A stretch of DNA of 64,000 nt from contig CP114122.1 in the NCBI GenBank assembly GCA_029959195.1, positions 1,364,001 to 1,428,000 of the forward strand, written 5' to 3'. The stretch is from Dictyophora rubrovolvata (Eukaryota; Basidiomycota; Agaricomycetes; Phallales; Phallaceae). Numbering within the stretch: the stretch's first letter is position 1; every line of letters starts with the position of its first letter. Positions 10,486 to 22,104 of the stretch are shown here, in pieces. The translations under genes were made by a program, and so were the position numbers. Below the pieces are notes generated by a model. That model ran no database searches and had not been told where the DNA came from. It worked only from the letters and a program-made list of their open reading frames with translations.

Positions 10486-12309
10486 ATGCCAACAAAAATG
10501 TCTAGAGGTGGACATTTGAAAACTCATAATCGCTCTGCCTCTGCCACCACCCATAACATTGGAAAACATGCTATAACTGGCACAGGTGGAGCGACCGGCT
10601 ACCCCCAACTCGCAGATATCACCAGAACGAAAAGTGGCGAAAAGATAAGGCGAACAGGCAGCGATGTACGCTCATTTTATTTATTACAGTATTCTTCCGT
10701 TATCTGATGGTTTCCTTAGCTTCAACCCCTACACCATGTTAAGAGCGTACTTCAATATACTGCATATCAACAACACCCTGTTCATCAAACCCAGCCTGAT
10801 CGTGCAGCGGGATATCAATCTAAAAAACGTGGCATTACAGTACTTGAAGTTCAGACAACTAGCGATGGCGATGATGATGAATGGGTCTCCAGCGAAAGCG
10901 GCGCAGTAACTCCAGCAGACAATGACGAAGAAGAGGGTCCACCGACTCCAACAGATACAGTCACTGTGCTGCAAAATCCACAACAACACACTCCTCAGAG
11001 TCCGACCAGTAATGCAACTGAAATCAATTTGACCTCAAGAGCCGCTTTGAACCTCGATGTCGAGCGTAACAATACTATGAATAATAAACAACCTCATGTT
11101 CCTAATGCAACTGCCGATCCTACCAGTAACACTCAATCAACACGGCCTATTTTACCTCAGCTACAATTTCAATCACAGGCTCAGCTTCATCCCATGACTC
11201 GGACTCAGGCTACGTCCACGACCGTAGCTAAACAGAGATCGGCTCTAACATTGGCCTCGTCCGGTATAGGAACACGAAAAGTCACTCCTGTTCCACAGAG
11301 CGATTATCCGGGACCAAACTTAAAAAAAGCTGAACGGGTCCAGCCCTATTCCGCCAATGTCAGTAATCAGAGTGTCGACGCTCAAGCTTATACGGAAGCA
11401 GCCGTTTCAAGCATGAATCAGGTCCCGCATCCACAATCGCAGATACCATTACCTGAATCAGAACAATCAAGTACGCCCCGCGTGGGTCCTTCTCCCCTTC
11501 GACCAACATTTTCCGAAACGTCACGTTCCAAGACGCATTCTCGGCCTCAAGTTCGCCAGCGACCTCAATCAATGGCAGATATTCAATTAATAGACACAAA
11601 CGTAAAGCCAGGAAGCGAGGAAGCCGATGATACATTTGCAGAATCACCCGCAACCGAGCTTCCACCGTCACGAACACGCCCCCCCTCGACACGCTCTATG
11701 CGGTCTATTTACCACCATCCCTTAATACGAACAAGATCATATGCTCCTTCAACACCAACATTGACTGCTACTGCTCCTCCTGCCTTTTCACCCACCACCG
11801 CTTCGCCAACTCTAGCTCCCAATTCTGGCTCCGGAACGATCTTGGGTAATCTCCCATCAACCGCAGCTGCTGAAAGTGCACACTATTTCTGGCCATATAA
11901 GCTGAAGAGGCAAAGCTCCCAGTCGAGTGTTAATTCAGTTGCAACTTTACCGCTGACTTCCACATCGACGTCGGCTGCCCTAGCCCCCACTACTAGTACT
12001 AATGTTACTGCGACCCGAGAAAGGCCACGAACCCTCTCCCATACAAGCGCAGCACTATCATCTTTGGCCGCAGCTGCCGCCCACCCGTTTCATCATTATG
12101 GATTTGGCGTACCTAGTTTTGTTCAGCACGCACCTTCCAGGCCTTCATCTCCCCCGTTACCTGTGATGTTCCCACCTCCATCTAAATCTGTTCATCCCAT
12201 GCTTCCGGCTGAATTAACAGAATCGCACCTAAGTGCAACAGCGTTTCAGCGGATAATGGCGGAGTCATTTATACGGATTGAGAGGGCGAAAATAGAAAGA
12301 GTTGGATAA
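10486..12309 (+). CDS. Disordered Ser/Pro/Thr-rich protein, function unknown
   Basis: Exon 10486-10665 joins exon 10720-12309 in phase 0 across a 54-nt intron, giving about 589 residues. The N-terminus is basic and polar (MPTKMSRGGHLKTHNRSASA). After the junction comes KKRGITVLEV followed by an acidic patch, DGDDDEWVSSESGAVTP, then a long low-complexity Ser/Thr/Pro/Gln-rich region. The C-terminal 50 residues are better ordered (PMLPAELTESHLSATAFQRI). The DDEWVSSESG patch and the AELTES tail loosely recall fungal regulators of the areA GATA-like/DUF3295 type, but I see no GATA zinc finger and the link is weak. An internal ATG at 10498 could be the start instead. Confidence 0.65.
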
Positions 12310-13183
12310 TCTTCCCGTCAGTGATTCCGTGGATTGGATTTAGTTTTCCCTATAGTACTTGTATTCTTACTATTATTCTCTACCTACTAACATTTATCGC
12401 AAAAATGTCTGTCCGGATCTGAAGGGCGATGGAACCTGAAGGACTGACTGGAGACTGGCTAAGTCATATGTGAGTTGCGAGGTCCATATCCGATCAGATC
12501 AACATTGAGGAAAATGAGGATATGTTAATTTGGGCTATACATACACGAAAATGAGTATTAGATGGATGTAAGCTCATCTGACACAACCGCTGGCTAAGGG
12601 AAATTCACAGGACGTCTGATAGACAAAATCAGTCGAAGTAAGCAGAGGTTTTTCGATTTCTTGAATGTTTGAATCATGCAGCAACCTTAAGGTATTTGAT
12701 GAACTCGGACGAACTCGGGTTCCAATTGCCTTCTCTTCACTGCAATTAGTCTGCAAAGACCCGGCAGCTTTCCCCTTTCGTCTTCGGCTTATGTATATGA
12801 TAGTGGTTGAAAGCGACTAAAAAACACAAAGCAATATCATGGATAAATCCTCATTTGGAACAAAGCGCGAAGTTTATCAAATGATATTTCACAGTTCCTT
12901 CTAATATATGAGAGACTTCGTTGAATTTGAATCCGTGTGAGGTGTCGTATGTGAAGCAGAAGAACGGTGAATGAACCGTTGCGAGACCGTGGCTTAAGAA
13001 TAAGACTATGACTTTCATCTAGAGTACGATGCAATACGTGTGAGTAGGGGTTGGATTTCTTTGAAAAATATGTCTGCTAAAATATGCAATGTGGATGTAG
13101 AATGATAGCCGATGACGAACATCGTGAAATTTTGGGTCATCTAAAACATAGACTCATGCTTTATAAACTGTGTTCATTTTCAC
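12310..13183. other. Intergenic between convergent genes
   Basis: Region between the stop codons of the disordered-protein gene and HSP10. It contains only short ORFs without recognisable content. Confidence 0.6.
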
Positions 13184-13664
13184 TTATTCCTCAATCTTCG
13201 CAAGGATTTCCGAGTCCCTGAACAAGTGGTATTCCTGCGTAAACCACCGCGTAAGCATCTTCACTCAAACAAACATGGATCAAATAGCCAAACTTGCCTC
13301 TTCTCCAACCTTTATCGAGTTGCCTCCCCAGCCTGGAAGCAAGACGCGGTCTCCCGCTTTAACATTTGGCGGGACAACTTTGCCATCCTTGTCTTGGGCA
13401 CCGGGTCCAACGGCAATGACGGTCGCTTCTGGTAGGGGACTACTAGTCGCTGACGTTGGCAAGAAAATACCGGATGCAGTTTTCTAGGTTTCGTTTCTAA
13501 GTATCTTACGTTCTTTTTGTGACTTGAGCAAAGAAAAGTCATACCGTTTCTGGTTTGAACCGGTGGACTAAGACGCGGTCCAATAACGGTCTAACAGCCC
13601 TGATAGACTTGAATGTGAGTTGAGAGGCCTTCAAGCAAATAAGTTTAGTATCTAGTGTAGCCAT
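13184..13664 (-). CDS. HSP10: 10 kDa mitochondrial chaperonin (GroES/Hsp10)
   Basis: The exons read KSIRAVRPLLDRVLVHRFKP, then KTASGIFLPTSATSSPLPEA, ATVIAVGPGAQDKDGK, VKAGDRVLLPGWGGNSIKVG, and a last exon EYHLFRDSEILAKIEE followed by TAA. These are the hallmark GroES segments, including the mobile loop (TASGIFLP) and the roof loop. Hsp10 caps Hsp60 in the mitochondrial matrix. The last intron must start with GC rather than GT: GAG, then gcaagt...cgcag, then GAATAC. The second intron (gtatgac...cctag) is canonical. The first residues are uncertain: an ATG at 13664 gives MATLDTKLICLK in frame with the conserved start, while an ATG at 13686 would need an unresolved extra intron. The gene shares a short divergent promoter with SNU13. 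Confidence 0.9.
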
Positions 13665-13883
13665 CTGGAGTTATCAGACTTGCCATTTTTTAATGATGAA
13701 TTCGGGATGGGAGTGGACTGATTCACGGGGAGCGAGCGTCTTTGAAAAAAAAAACCGTTCGGCAGGCGCCGAGCGACGGAAATTCTTTCCGCTGCTTTCT
13801 TCCTCTTTCCTTGAACTTTACCGAAATAGTCGACCGAGGATCCAACAGACGTGAGGTCAAATTACTGAATTGCTAGAAGAACA
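13665..13883. promoter_or_regulatory. Short divergent promoter shared by HSP10 and SNU13
   Basis: 219 bases between the two start codons. It has an A run (near 13744-13753) and a pyrimidine-rich stretch. Both genes are constitutively needed, which fits a compact bidirectional promoter. No specific factor site is claimed. Confidence 0.5.
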
Positions 13884-14427
13884 ATGGCCGATTCCGATAG
13901 AAAAAAAGCATGGCCTCTTTCCGATGCCACCCTTACTAACCAAGTATGTGCGGCATTTTTTCGTTACCCACATCGACTAACTTATTGATTTAGATTTTGG
14001 ATCTGGTTCAGCAAGCCAGCCACTACAAGCAACTCAAAAAAGGTGCTAATGAAGGTATGTCAATTTGTCCGAAACCTTCCGTACACAATCTCTCAAAGAC
14101 AGTCCAGCTACTAAAACCTTGAACCGTGGTATCGCAGAATTCATCATATTGACAGCCGATACTGAGCCTATTGAAATTTTGCTGCACCTTCCTCTGCTCT
14201 GCGAAGACAAGGTATGTCTTATGGAACGATCAGAGAACAAGAGAGGGTGCTCATTGCCTCCCTCACAGAATGTACCTTACGTTTTCGTTCCCTCCAAAGT
14301 GGCACTGGGAAGGGCTTGCGGTGTTTCTAGACCGGTCATAGCGGCTAGTGTTACAACTAATGAAGCCAAAGAACTCAAAAGCCAAATTGAGTCCGTCAAA
14401 GAGGCCATTGAAAAGCTTATGTTCTAG
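13884..14427 (+). CDS. SNU13: Snu13/15.5K RNA-binding protein of U4 snRNP and box C/D snoRNPs
   Basis: Four exons join: [60 protein letters not shown] with [15 protein letters not shown], and [20 protein letters not shown] through to EAIEKLMF. The product is about 127 residues, full length for the L7Ae/Snu13 family. The kink-turn-binding loop [14 protein letters not shown] and the RPVIAASV segment are intact. Snu13 binds K-turns in U4 snRNA and in C/D snoRNAs, so it serves both splicing and rRNA 2'-O-methylation. The three introns are canonical and 50-57 nt long. Confidence 0.95.
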
Positions 14428-14553
14428 TCAAGTACTCGGCTGGTTTTTACTCGCAAAATAACGATTTTTTCAAAAACCAGATACATGAAATGAACAAGTG
14501 TGGTATATTTTAAATGATAAAAATGCAATGGTACACGACGCAGCTCTTGAAAA

Positions 14554-15456
14554 TTATTGTTGTTGGGGTGAGGGCGAAAAGAATCCGCCAGGTAACAAGA
14601 CAGCCAATAAAATCGCCAGTCCTAAAACGCGTAACGCGCCCCCCGCGTATTGAGCGTATACGTCAAATAGAAAAAGCTTGATTCTATTAGGCGGTTTTGG
14701 CTGAATAGCAGTATCATAAGATGAACCTTCAGGCTTGTTAAAACTAATCTCAAAGGGTGATCCCGTCAAGGATCGCGACGGCTGGGACAGCGATGATGAT
14801 TCAGCGAAAGGTGTGAGAAGAGGCGACAACTGCTCTCTTTCAAAAACCCGCATGATGTCCTCGGAAATTGTGCATGGACTTTCACAAATAGGACATGATA
14901 GTCGCGTCGAAAGCCACTTGTTAAACAATGTAAAAATTTAGTACTTTCAAGTCGTGTAATACATTTTACGATGTTTCCTCACATTTTTTAAATGCGCATG
15001 ACAAAACATATGGCCACATCTCGTTACACTGGGATCCACAGCCGTTTCCAGACTACGTCTGAATTAGGAAAAAATAAAAGACTGTACGCAGGGCTCCGCT
15101 CACCAAATTCCACAGTCCCAGGTGTTCTCTATGTCGTCATTAACTTCGTTCAATTTACTTCTATCTAGAGAGGCAAAATGTCGCCGTATGGCATCCAGTT
15201 TCGAATCAGGTACTTTGCTTTTCCATGGACTGGGACTAGCTGGAGTAAGTTGAAATGTTTCTAGTTCGTTCGAGTCGCGCGTGCTCGGACCATTCGTGTT
15301 ATCCTTCTTTCGAAATGTATTTGAGTCTGTGATAATTTTCGAAAGTCTTGGTGTCATAAAGTGTAAGATAAAAATAATGGATAGAAGGCAAAGAATTAAA
15401 AAAAATAAAAACACAAAATCGGTCGATTCCACCGCAACTTTAGATTGAGTAAGCAT
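14554..15456 (-). CDS. Membrane-anchored RING finger E3 ligase (copy 1)
   Basis: Exons 15104-15456, 14983-15052 and 14554-14916 join in frame (phases 2 and 0) to about 261 residues. An N-terminal hydrophobic helix (FVFLFFLILCLLSIIFIL) is followed by a polar linker and a C3HC4 RING split over the three exons: CGIC, LETAVDPSVTRCGHMFCHAH, WLSTRLSCPIC. The C-terminus carries another hydrophobic segment (ALRVLGLAILLAVLLPGGFF). The RING resembles RNF5/RNF185-type ubiquitin ligases, which sit in the ER membrane; that location is inferred. The first acceptor must be the distal cagacgtag, because the nearer cag would place a stop after the donor. It starts 53 bp behind the UbiA gene on the same strand. 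A paralog lies at 41323-42211. Confidence 0.82.
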
Positions 15457-15509
15457 GATTATCTAAAATGGACCGTACAGTAACACACAATGTATATACA
15501 GAAAGGATT

Positions 15510-16777
15510 TTAGTTTAAATACAGAACTTTGTCAATATATTCAACAAGCATACCACTAAGCACAATAATGCCGAGGTGTTTGCTGTTTAAATCGAAACAG
15601 GTGATGCAGCTGAGAGGGTCTTCTAGCTTGAGCGTTATGAATTGCCATGTCAGATATGCAGCCGTTCCGCCAACAGTTAGGATATAATATATGAAATAGC
15701 TGTTGGACCAAATTCCTGCAAGCAGTAAAGAGCTAACGAATCCTGCACAAAAGACCGAGAGCAGCAAGCGGGTGATTTTATTGAGAAGGAATGCATTGGG
15801 GTTCATATCGGTCTTGAAAGCGTATTTCCGGTCTTGAACCAGAAGTATGGTGTCATAATACATGGTCCAGCTGCAAATTCAAGTTCTGAAACGATAATCA
15901 ACAAACAAGAGCGACGTATCATACCACCAACTGCCGAACAGCAGGACGCTTAACAGAACAACATCGACCCGGCCTACATTATTCACCCAGGCAACTATAA
16001 TTCCCCAATTCATTCCAATACCTAAGGGCAATGCGACATAAGTGTATTTACTTTTACAAAATATATTTCACTTACCAACCCACATTTGCGACCAACGGGT
16101 AATTCGCTTCATATAGGGATAGACCGGCAGGATTATTAAAAGTTCGACAAGGGCCAGTTTGGCACTGAATTTGATTCAATGAAAAGGGCAATTTTAATGA
16201 GAAGGCGTAAGAGTTTCATACGCTGACTCGTCCAATAAGGTTAAGAGTGCGAAAATTACGATGTATTGACAAAGGAAGAAAATGATGGCGGTGGAAAGTG
16301 ACATGGCACCTGAAGGTAACGGTCTTCGTTTTGTTCTTTCTGCGTTTACAATCATCGAATATACCCGTTAAATGAAAAGTACGGAAAAAAGAGCATACGG
16401 ACCTACCAAATTTGGCATCAAAATCTTTGTCAATTATATCGTTCCATGTACACCCAGCACTGTGAACAATTAGACTCCCTAAGAAGTATAGTGAGAGCTG
16501 GCAAACGAGAGTCGAAGGTTCGATATGTTTCTGATAAGTAGACAACAGTGTTCCCCAGGCTGTAAGAATAAAATGATGATGCTTTTTTATTGAAACGCCA
16601 GAAGAATGCAATTTTACCACATGGCCAAAACATCAACAAAGGTCCCGTTATCATATTTATTCTCGAGATTTGAATGAAGGGCCTCCACCACGGATGCTGC
16701 TTCGAGTTTAAGGAGTCGATATTCTTAGTGGTCCTAAGAGCATGATGACCATTGCTTGGGAAGGATCGTTGGGCCAT
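15510..16777 (-). CDS. UbiA-family prenyltransferase (COQ2-like)
   Basis: Six or so exons join into a multipass membrane protein starting MAQRSFPSNGHHALRTTKN. Visible family parts are PFIQISRINMITGPLLMFWP in helix 1, the first Asp-rich motif GCTWNDIIDKDFDAKF, directly followed after an intron by ERTKRRPLPSGAMS, then VYPYMKRITRWSQMWVGIGM with NWG, and the second motif region YYDTILLVQDRKYAFK. UbiA enzymes attach a polyprenyl diphosphate to an aromatic acceptor; COQ2 does this for ubiquinone in mitochondria. The second motif here keeps DTILLVQD but lacks the usual DD and G positions that follow, so substrate and even activity are uncertain. The acceptor before ERTKRRPL is inside what first looks like intron, at gtaaacgcag. 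Confidence 0.78.
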
Positions 16778-17315
16778 GCCCGTGAGTTAAAGGAAGTCAA
16801 AGCGTCGGTTTGTAGAGAGAGAGATGAGGAGATATTTATCAGCCACGAGTTTGAGATTGTCAGATCTATTGAAAGTTGAGGAACATGCTGCACTGGCACG
16901 GAACAATTCAGAGGTACGCCACGTTGAGACACCGACTCGCTCTTTTGAGCGCGCGTCATGATCAGTTTCCGAGCATCCCTGAATGATTTACCCCATAGTT
17001 TTATATTGGACTATGTACGTTTTTTTTTTCCGCTCTACCCAGTTATAATTGGATCAGCTTTTTCGAGGATAGCGACCGGCTTTCCACGACGGGCAAATTG
17101 TACCTCGGTCAAACCCGAACACCGATGGCTGCTAATTATATTGGCACTGGTCTAGTACCTATTATATTGCATTGGCTCAGGTGCGTCTAGGTGCATTCAA
17201 TAGAAAAGACAAATGTTTTTCCAACCACCAGAAGAGCTATGTTTTCTTCCAATTTACTGTGTGACTTCACTGTATTATACCTGTCACGCACTTTAGCTCG
17301 TCAGCTTGAGTACAG
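16778..17315. promoter_or_regulatory. Divergent promoter region, UbiA and ELP1
   Basis: 538 bases between divergent start codons. A long T run (near 17021-17030) is present. No specific factor site is claimed. Confidence 0.4.
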
Positions 17316-20300
17316 ATGAGGAGCTTAAGCCCTCTATATGCAGACCTTACGTATTTACCAGATCCATATGAAAGAATTACAACCTTGAGTATCGATACCG
17401 ATACAGGCAGAACTTATGCGGTCTCCGAACACACCAGCGATGGAGATGTCAATATTCAGACTTGGACGGTCAACGCTAACGAAGAGGACTACATGGTGAG
17501 GCGTCCTGTCAAAACCAATAATATCTTTCATTTACGCGATTATCAAGGTCCCATTGCAAGATATTGTTATTCCGGCCACTGATTCTACATCCCCTCAAGT
17601 GGTTTCCTGCTCCATCATACCTGACACGCGTACTTTGTGCTTAATTGCAGCGTCTGGAGACATAGCGATAGCCGCTTTTGAAGATGATATACTTCCACCA
17701 TTGGATATCGTAGGCACAGTCTCACCAGGACCTGTTCAAGCTGCAACGTTTTCCCCGGACTATTCTCGATTAGCAATAATCACCTCTACTTCCACTCCCA
17801 CCTTGATACTTATGGATCCTACATCATTTGAAGTCCTTTCTTCCGCGCCAATTATCACATCTGACTTTGGTGAAGAAGCTCCCATAAATGTTGGATGGGG
17901 TTCCAAGACTACACAGTTCCACGGCAGTCTAGGTAAACAAGCGGCCAAGGCACCCACCGTTCCCGGTCGTTCTACATCGACACCTGATGATGACTCGAGA
18001 CCGCGGATTTCATGGAGAGGAGATGCTAAATATTTTAGCGTTTCTTTGCTTCAAGACGGTCGAAGGGTCCTCCGAGTATTCGACCATCAAGCCAGGTTAC
18101 AAAGCACTGCTGAAAATGTAGCTGGCCTTGAGCATCCATTGGCTTGGAGGCCCAATGGTTCATTGATCGCTAGTACCCAACGTTTTGGCAACGTTCCGAA
18201 TGCTAATGCGGATGAAAATTGGGCTCTAGAGAAAGGGCAGGATGGGAGACACGATGTTGTTTTCTTCGAGCGCAATGGACTTCGTCATGGAGAATTTCGC
18301 TTGCGAGAATCAAAATCAACCCGGAAGGCTTCTTCTTCCCTACGATGTTGGGCATATCGTGTTCACGATCTAGGTTGGAATGCCGATTCCTCTATTTTGA
18401 GTGTTTGGATCGAACGTGACGACCGAGACTTTAGCAAGCAGCCTACTATTTCTTCTTCCAGTGCACGGCTAATCATTTAAGTAGTTCAATTATGGACGAC
18501 GGGGAACTATCATTGGTACCTAAAATTGGAGATTCCAGCTCCAGGAAACTATAAACGCTTTACAACAATGTTATGGCATCCTGAAGATCCATTCAGACTT
18601 CTGTGTTCAACAAAGGGTACTTCGTTCCTTCTTTTTAGCAGCTTATTATTTTTGAGCCTAGATTGTAGATCTCGTCATGGACTCCACTTTTCTGACATAT
18701 ACCATATCTTCTTTGAATCCGCCACCTTATGATACTGGCCTTGTGGCTGTCGTAGACGGAGGTAATTCTGCTTTCGTTCGCTTGAAAATGTTATCCTTTG
18801 CTCAAAAAAAACGATACTCAGATAGCTTGCTTTTAACACCCTTCCGTACTCAAAACGTACCCCCACCCATGTCTTCCTATCAACTCTCTCTTTCTTCGCC
18901 AAGTAATATATCACCACCTCCTGTTCATGTAGCGTTCTCAACGGACGATTCTCCTTCGTCTGCAACAGAGATGATGGCCTGTCTGTTTGCTGACGGCACC
19001 ATTAGGCTATGGCGTATCCACACAAACATCGATAAAAAGCTTGGGAAACGTGATCCCCTGTCCATTATAGAATTGTGGACGGGGTCTATCCGTGATTTCT
19101 CCTCTAGTCTACCTAGGCAGGTTAGACTGGTTCCACATACATCCGGGTGGACAATCGCTGTCGTGCATGATGAGAACGGACAGGACAAATTGAGTTGCAA
19201 ACGTCTACTCTGGGAAGGCGATCAAATGGTCACCGAAAAAGAATGGCATGTCAAACTTCCTAGTCAAAAGGGAAGACTGGTGGACAGTAGTTGTACCCTT
19301 CTATGGCAGGCGAAGGAAGGGATGCTTTTCAAAGGCAAGGCCCCCCTTTTCAGCTCTTGTACACCTTATTAACGCCTCGAAAGTGGAAGACGACTCCTTT
19401 TCTCCTGTTGGGTCCTTTTCAGAATTCTGCTCCATCGCGGCAGAGGTAAAAATACCTTCGACGGACTCTGTTCGCATTTTTGTCGGCCAAGCTTCTTCAA
19501 AACTGATTGCTACGGCAGACCTACCCAATGTCAAAGACTTAACTTTGTCACGATCTTGTACATCTTTCACTTTGGCCGGCTCTTATCTGGTCTGGACGGC
19601 GACATCTCCTGTTCACGAGGCTCACTTTTGTAGGCTAGACATCTTGCCTGGTTTGCTCTCCAATTCAGAATCTCCCGCTGTTGATGCAGAAACTTTGAAA
19701 TCGCTTGAAACGAGGCGTGTTGAAAGAGGTGCACGTATCGTCACGTCTGTACCTAGTGAACCGAGCTTGGTTCTACAGATGCCTCGCGGAAATTTGGAGA
19801 CAATTATGCCCCGACCTCTGGTGATTGAGCAGGTGAAAATATATGTCAGAAAGTAAAGAGGAAGTCTTTTCAAAATATTCTATCAATTCTAACAATGTCT
19901 AGTCAGAACTATCGATCGGCTTTTCTTGCTTCCCGCAAACATCGAGTTGACTTGAATCTCCTTGTTGAGGTTTCCCCTGAAAAGTTTACTGAAAATATAT
20001 CGAAATTCGTTCAGCAGCTCGAAGATGGGGATCACATCAATCTTTTCCTTACAGGTTTAAGGTAAACCTTTCCGGGTGCAAATTGATTCAGCTAGATAAA
20101 TGACTTTTTTGTCAGTCGCTCAGACTTACCCGCAGAGTTGATCAATTCTCTCTGCGATAAAATCAAAGAAGAGCTCGAACGCACAAATATTCAAAAATAT
20201 GTCAGTTCGATTTTGACAGCGTATATCGTGAAAAAGCCATCAAACTATGAGGCGGGCTTATCCTTACTTCTCAAGCTTCTTGGTAAGCTCCGATCTACTG

Positions 20301-22104
20301 TCTGTCCTCATTTGACGCTACTAACTGATCCCCTCGAGAAAACCATCCTGATCTCGTAGAAGATGCGGTAAAATACATTGTGTTTTTGGTTGATGTAGAT
20401 AAGTTGTTCGATACCGCTCTCGGGATGTACGACTTTTCGTTGGTGCTTTTAGTTGCGCAACATTCCAAAAAAGTGAGTCCTCTCAAAAATGTAAAGAAAG
20501 GCCTTTTGGAATCTGAAGATAGGACCCTCGAGAATACCTTCCTTTTTTGCGATCATTACATTCTCTTCCAGCTCCATATCAATATTTCAAAATCGATGAC
20601 CATTTGAAACGCTATACAAAGGCGCTAGGTCATCTTCGAATATCAGGATCAGAGCATTTTGAGGAGGCCAAAAATTACATTGAAAAACATTCTCTTTACC
20701 GAGATGCACTGGATCTTTGGATGGATAATCATGACCAATTTCAGGTAAGCATACCTTTTCGCTCTCTTGTACCTGTCTGACCACTAGTGAAGGTCATACT
20801 GGAATTATACGGCGATTACCTTTTTGATAGGCGTGAATTCAAGGAGGCTGCCTTCGGTACCTTTTATTATTCATCTTCCCAACAATTTAGATCCCTGATC
20901 GACTTCAAGCTTTTTCAAATTCCATGAACAAACGGAAAGCCATGGTGGCCCTTGAGAAGGCTTTAGAGTGGCAAGAACTCTTTGATATCGCATATACTGT
21001 AAACCTCGATAAAGAAGAAATTTCTTCTATGGCCTACCGTATAACAGGTAGTGATCCATTTACTAAATTTGGCTTGAGCTTCATGTGGATGTGGTTTTTT
21101 TAGACGATTTATCATCTAAGCAAAGACATTCGGAAGCAGCTCGTATTTTTCTGGATTACATTAATGATATCGACGAGGCGGTATCCTGTTTGATCAGAGG
21201 ATCCGCCTGGTCGGAAGCCCGTCGAATCGTGCGTAGGTTTTTCTGTATCCCCCTCCAAGTTTAATGCTCGCTTTAGATTTCTCTTAATAACAGACGGGAT
21301 CTAATAGATTCTTTGTTCGCACCAGGGACTCTCGAAGCTCAATCCTCCGTGAGGGACGAGATTGCAGAGATCCGGGACTTACTAGAAAAGCAAATTCAGC
21401 GCTTGAATGATTTATCAGACAGACGGACGAATGAGCCCGGTAATTACCCTTTTTTGCCTTCTCTTTTCAAAATTTAAACCAGATTTTAGCTTTCTTTTTT
21501 GGTGACGAGGACGCAAACCTCGGTAACGTCGACGTCATGACTGATGTCTCCAATCCTGGGACGCTCTTTACACGCTACACAGTCGCACAGACAGCTTCAG
21601 ATCGTTCCAAGTAGGTTTTTTTGCGTGCTTTAGTAATTCTTTTGACTTGCTTGTCTTAGACGAACGTCGCGATCAAAACGCAAATTGGATCGCAAAGCTG
21701 GCCGAAAAGGCACTGTACAGGAAGAAGAATATTTGCTTCAAAGTCTTACGAAATTAATTTCTCGATTAGAGGTTGTAGAAGGTCGGTTTCTATTTGACGA
21801 CAGCTATTGTGGCATTTTCAGAATCATCTTAGGTGATGCGAGAGCGCTACTTCCACATCTACTTCAACTGGGCAAGGAGCACGTTGACGCTGCTGTGTCG
21901 TTACAGCAAGAAATTTTGGACCTCGAGAACCAAATGAGAACGGAGATTGATCGAGTTTGGGCAATGAGAGAAGAAGTGATGATTCCCATAAATTACCTAG
22001 AGGGAACAGCCGGTGGAACTGTCAAACTATGTGAGAAAATACCAAAACCTATCTTATTAGACACGCCGTGGAAAGTATCCTGGCTTGGGTCGCCTTCAGT
22101 GTAA
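17316..22104 (+). CDS. ELP1: Elongator complex subunit Elp1/IKI3
   Basis: A large gene of more than fifteen exons. The first exons are 17316-17495, 17548-18415, 18482-18616, 18669-18761, 18822-19334 and 19423-19852, all phase-consistent. Elp1 hallmarks follow in order: ISWRGDAKYFSVSLL, VQLWTTGNYHWYLKLEIPAP, LLLTPFRTQNVPPPMSSY, FLASRKHRVDLNLLVE, DHINLFLTGL, DPREYLPFLR, KIDDHLKRYTKALGHL, KALEWQELFDIAY, GSAWSEARRI, and the C-terminal GRKGTVQEEEYLLQSLTKLI with DARALLPHLLQ. The N-terminus forms WD40 propellers and the rest TPR-like helices. Elp1 scaffolds Elongator, which modifies wobble uridines of tRNAs. An in-frame TAA near 18478 is removed if 18416-18481 is an intron. A frame change near 19335 is solved by a GC-AG intron at 19335-19422. 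Confidence 0.92.

Noticed and set aside
11360-11692. A 110-codon minus-strand ORF
   Set aside because: It lies inside the coding exon of the disordered Ser/Pro-rich protein and is its antisense shadow.
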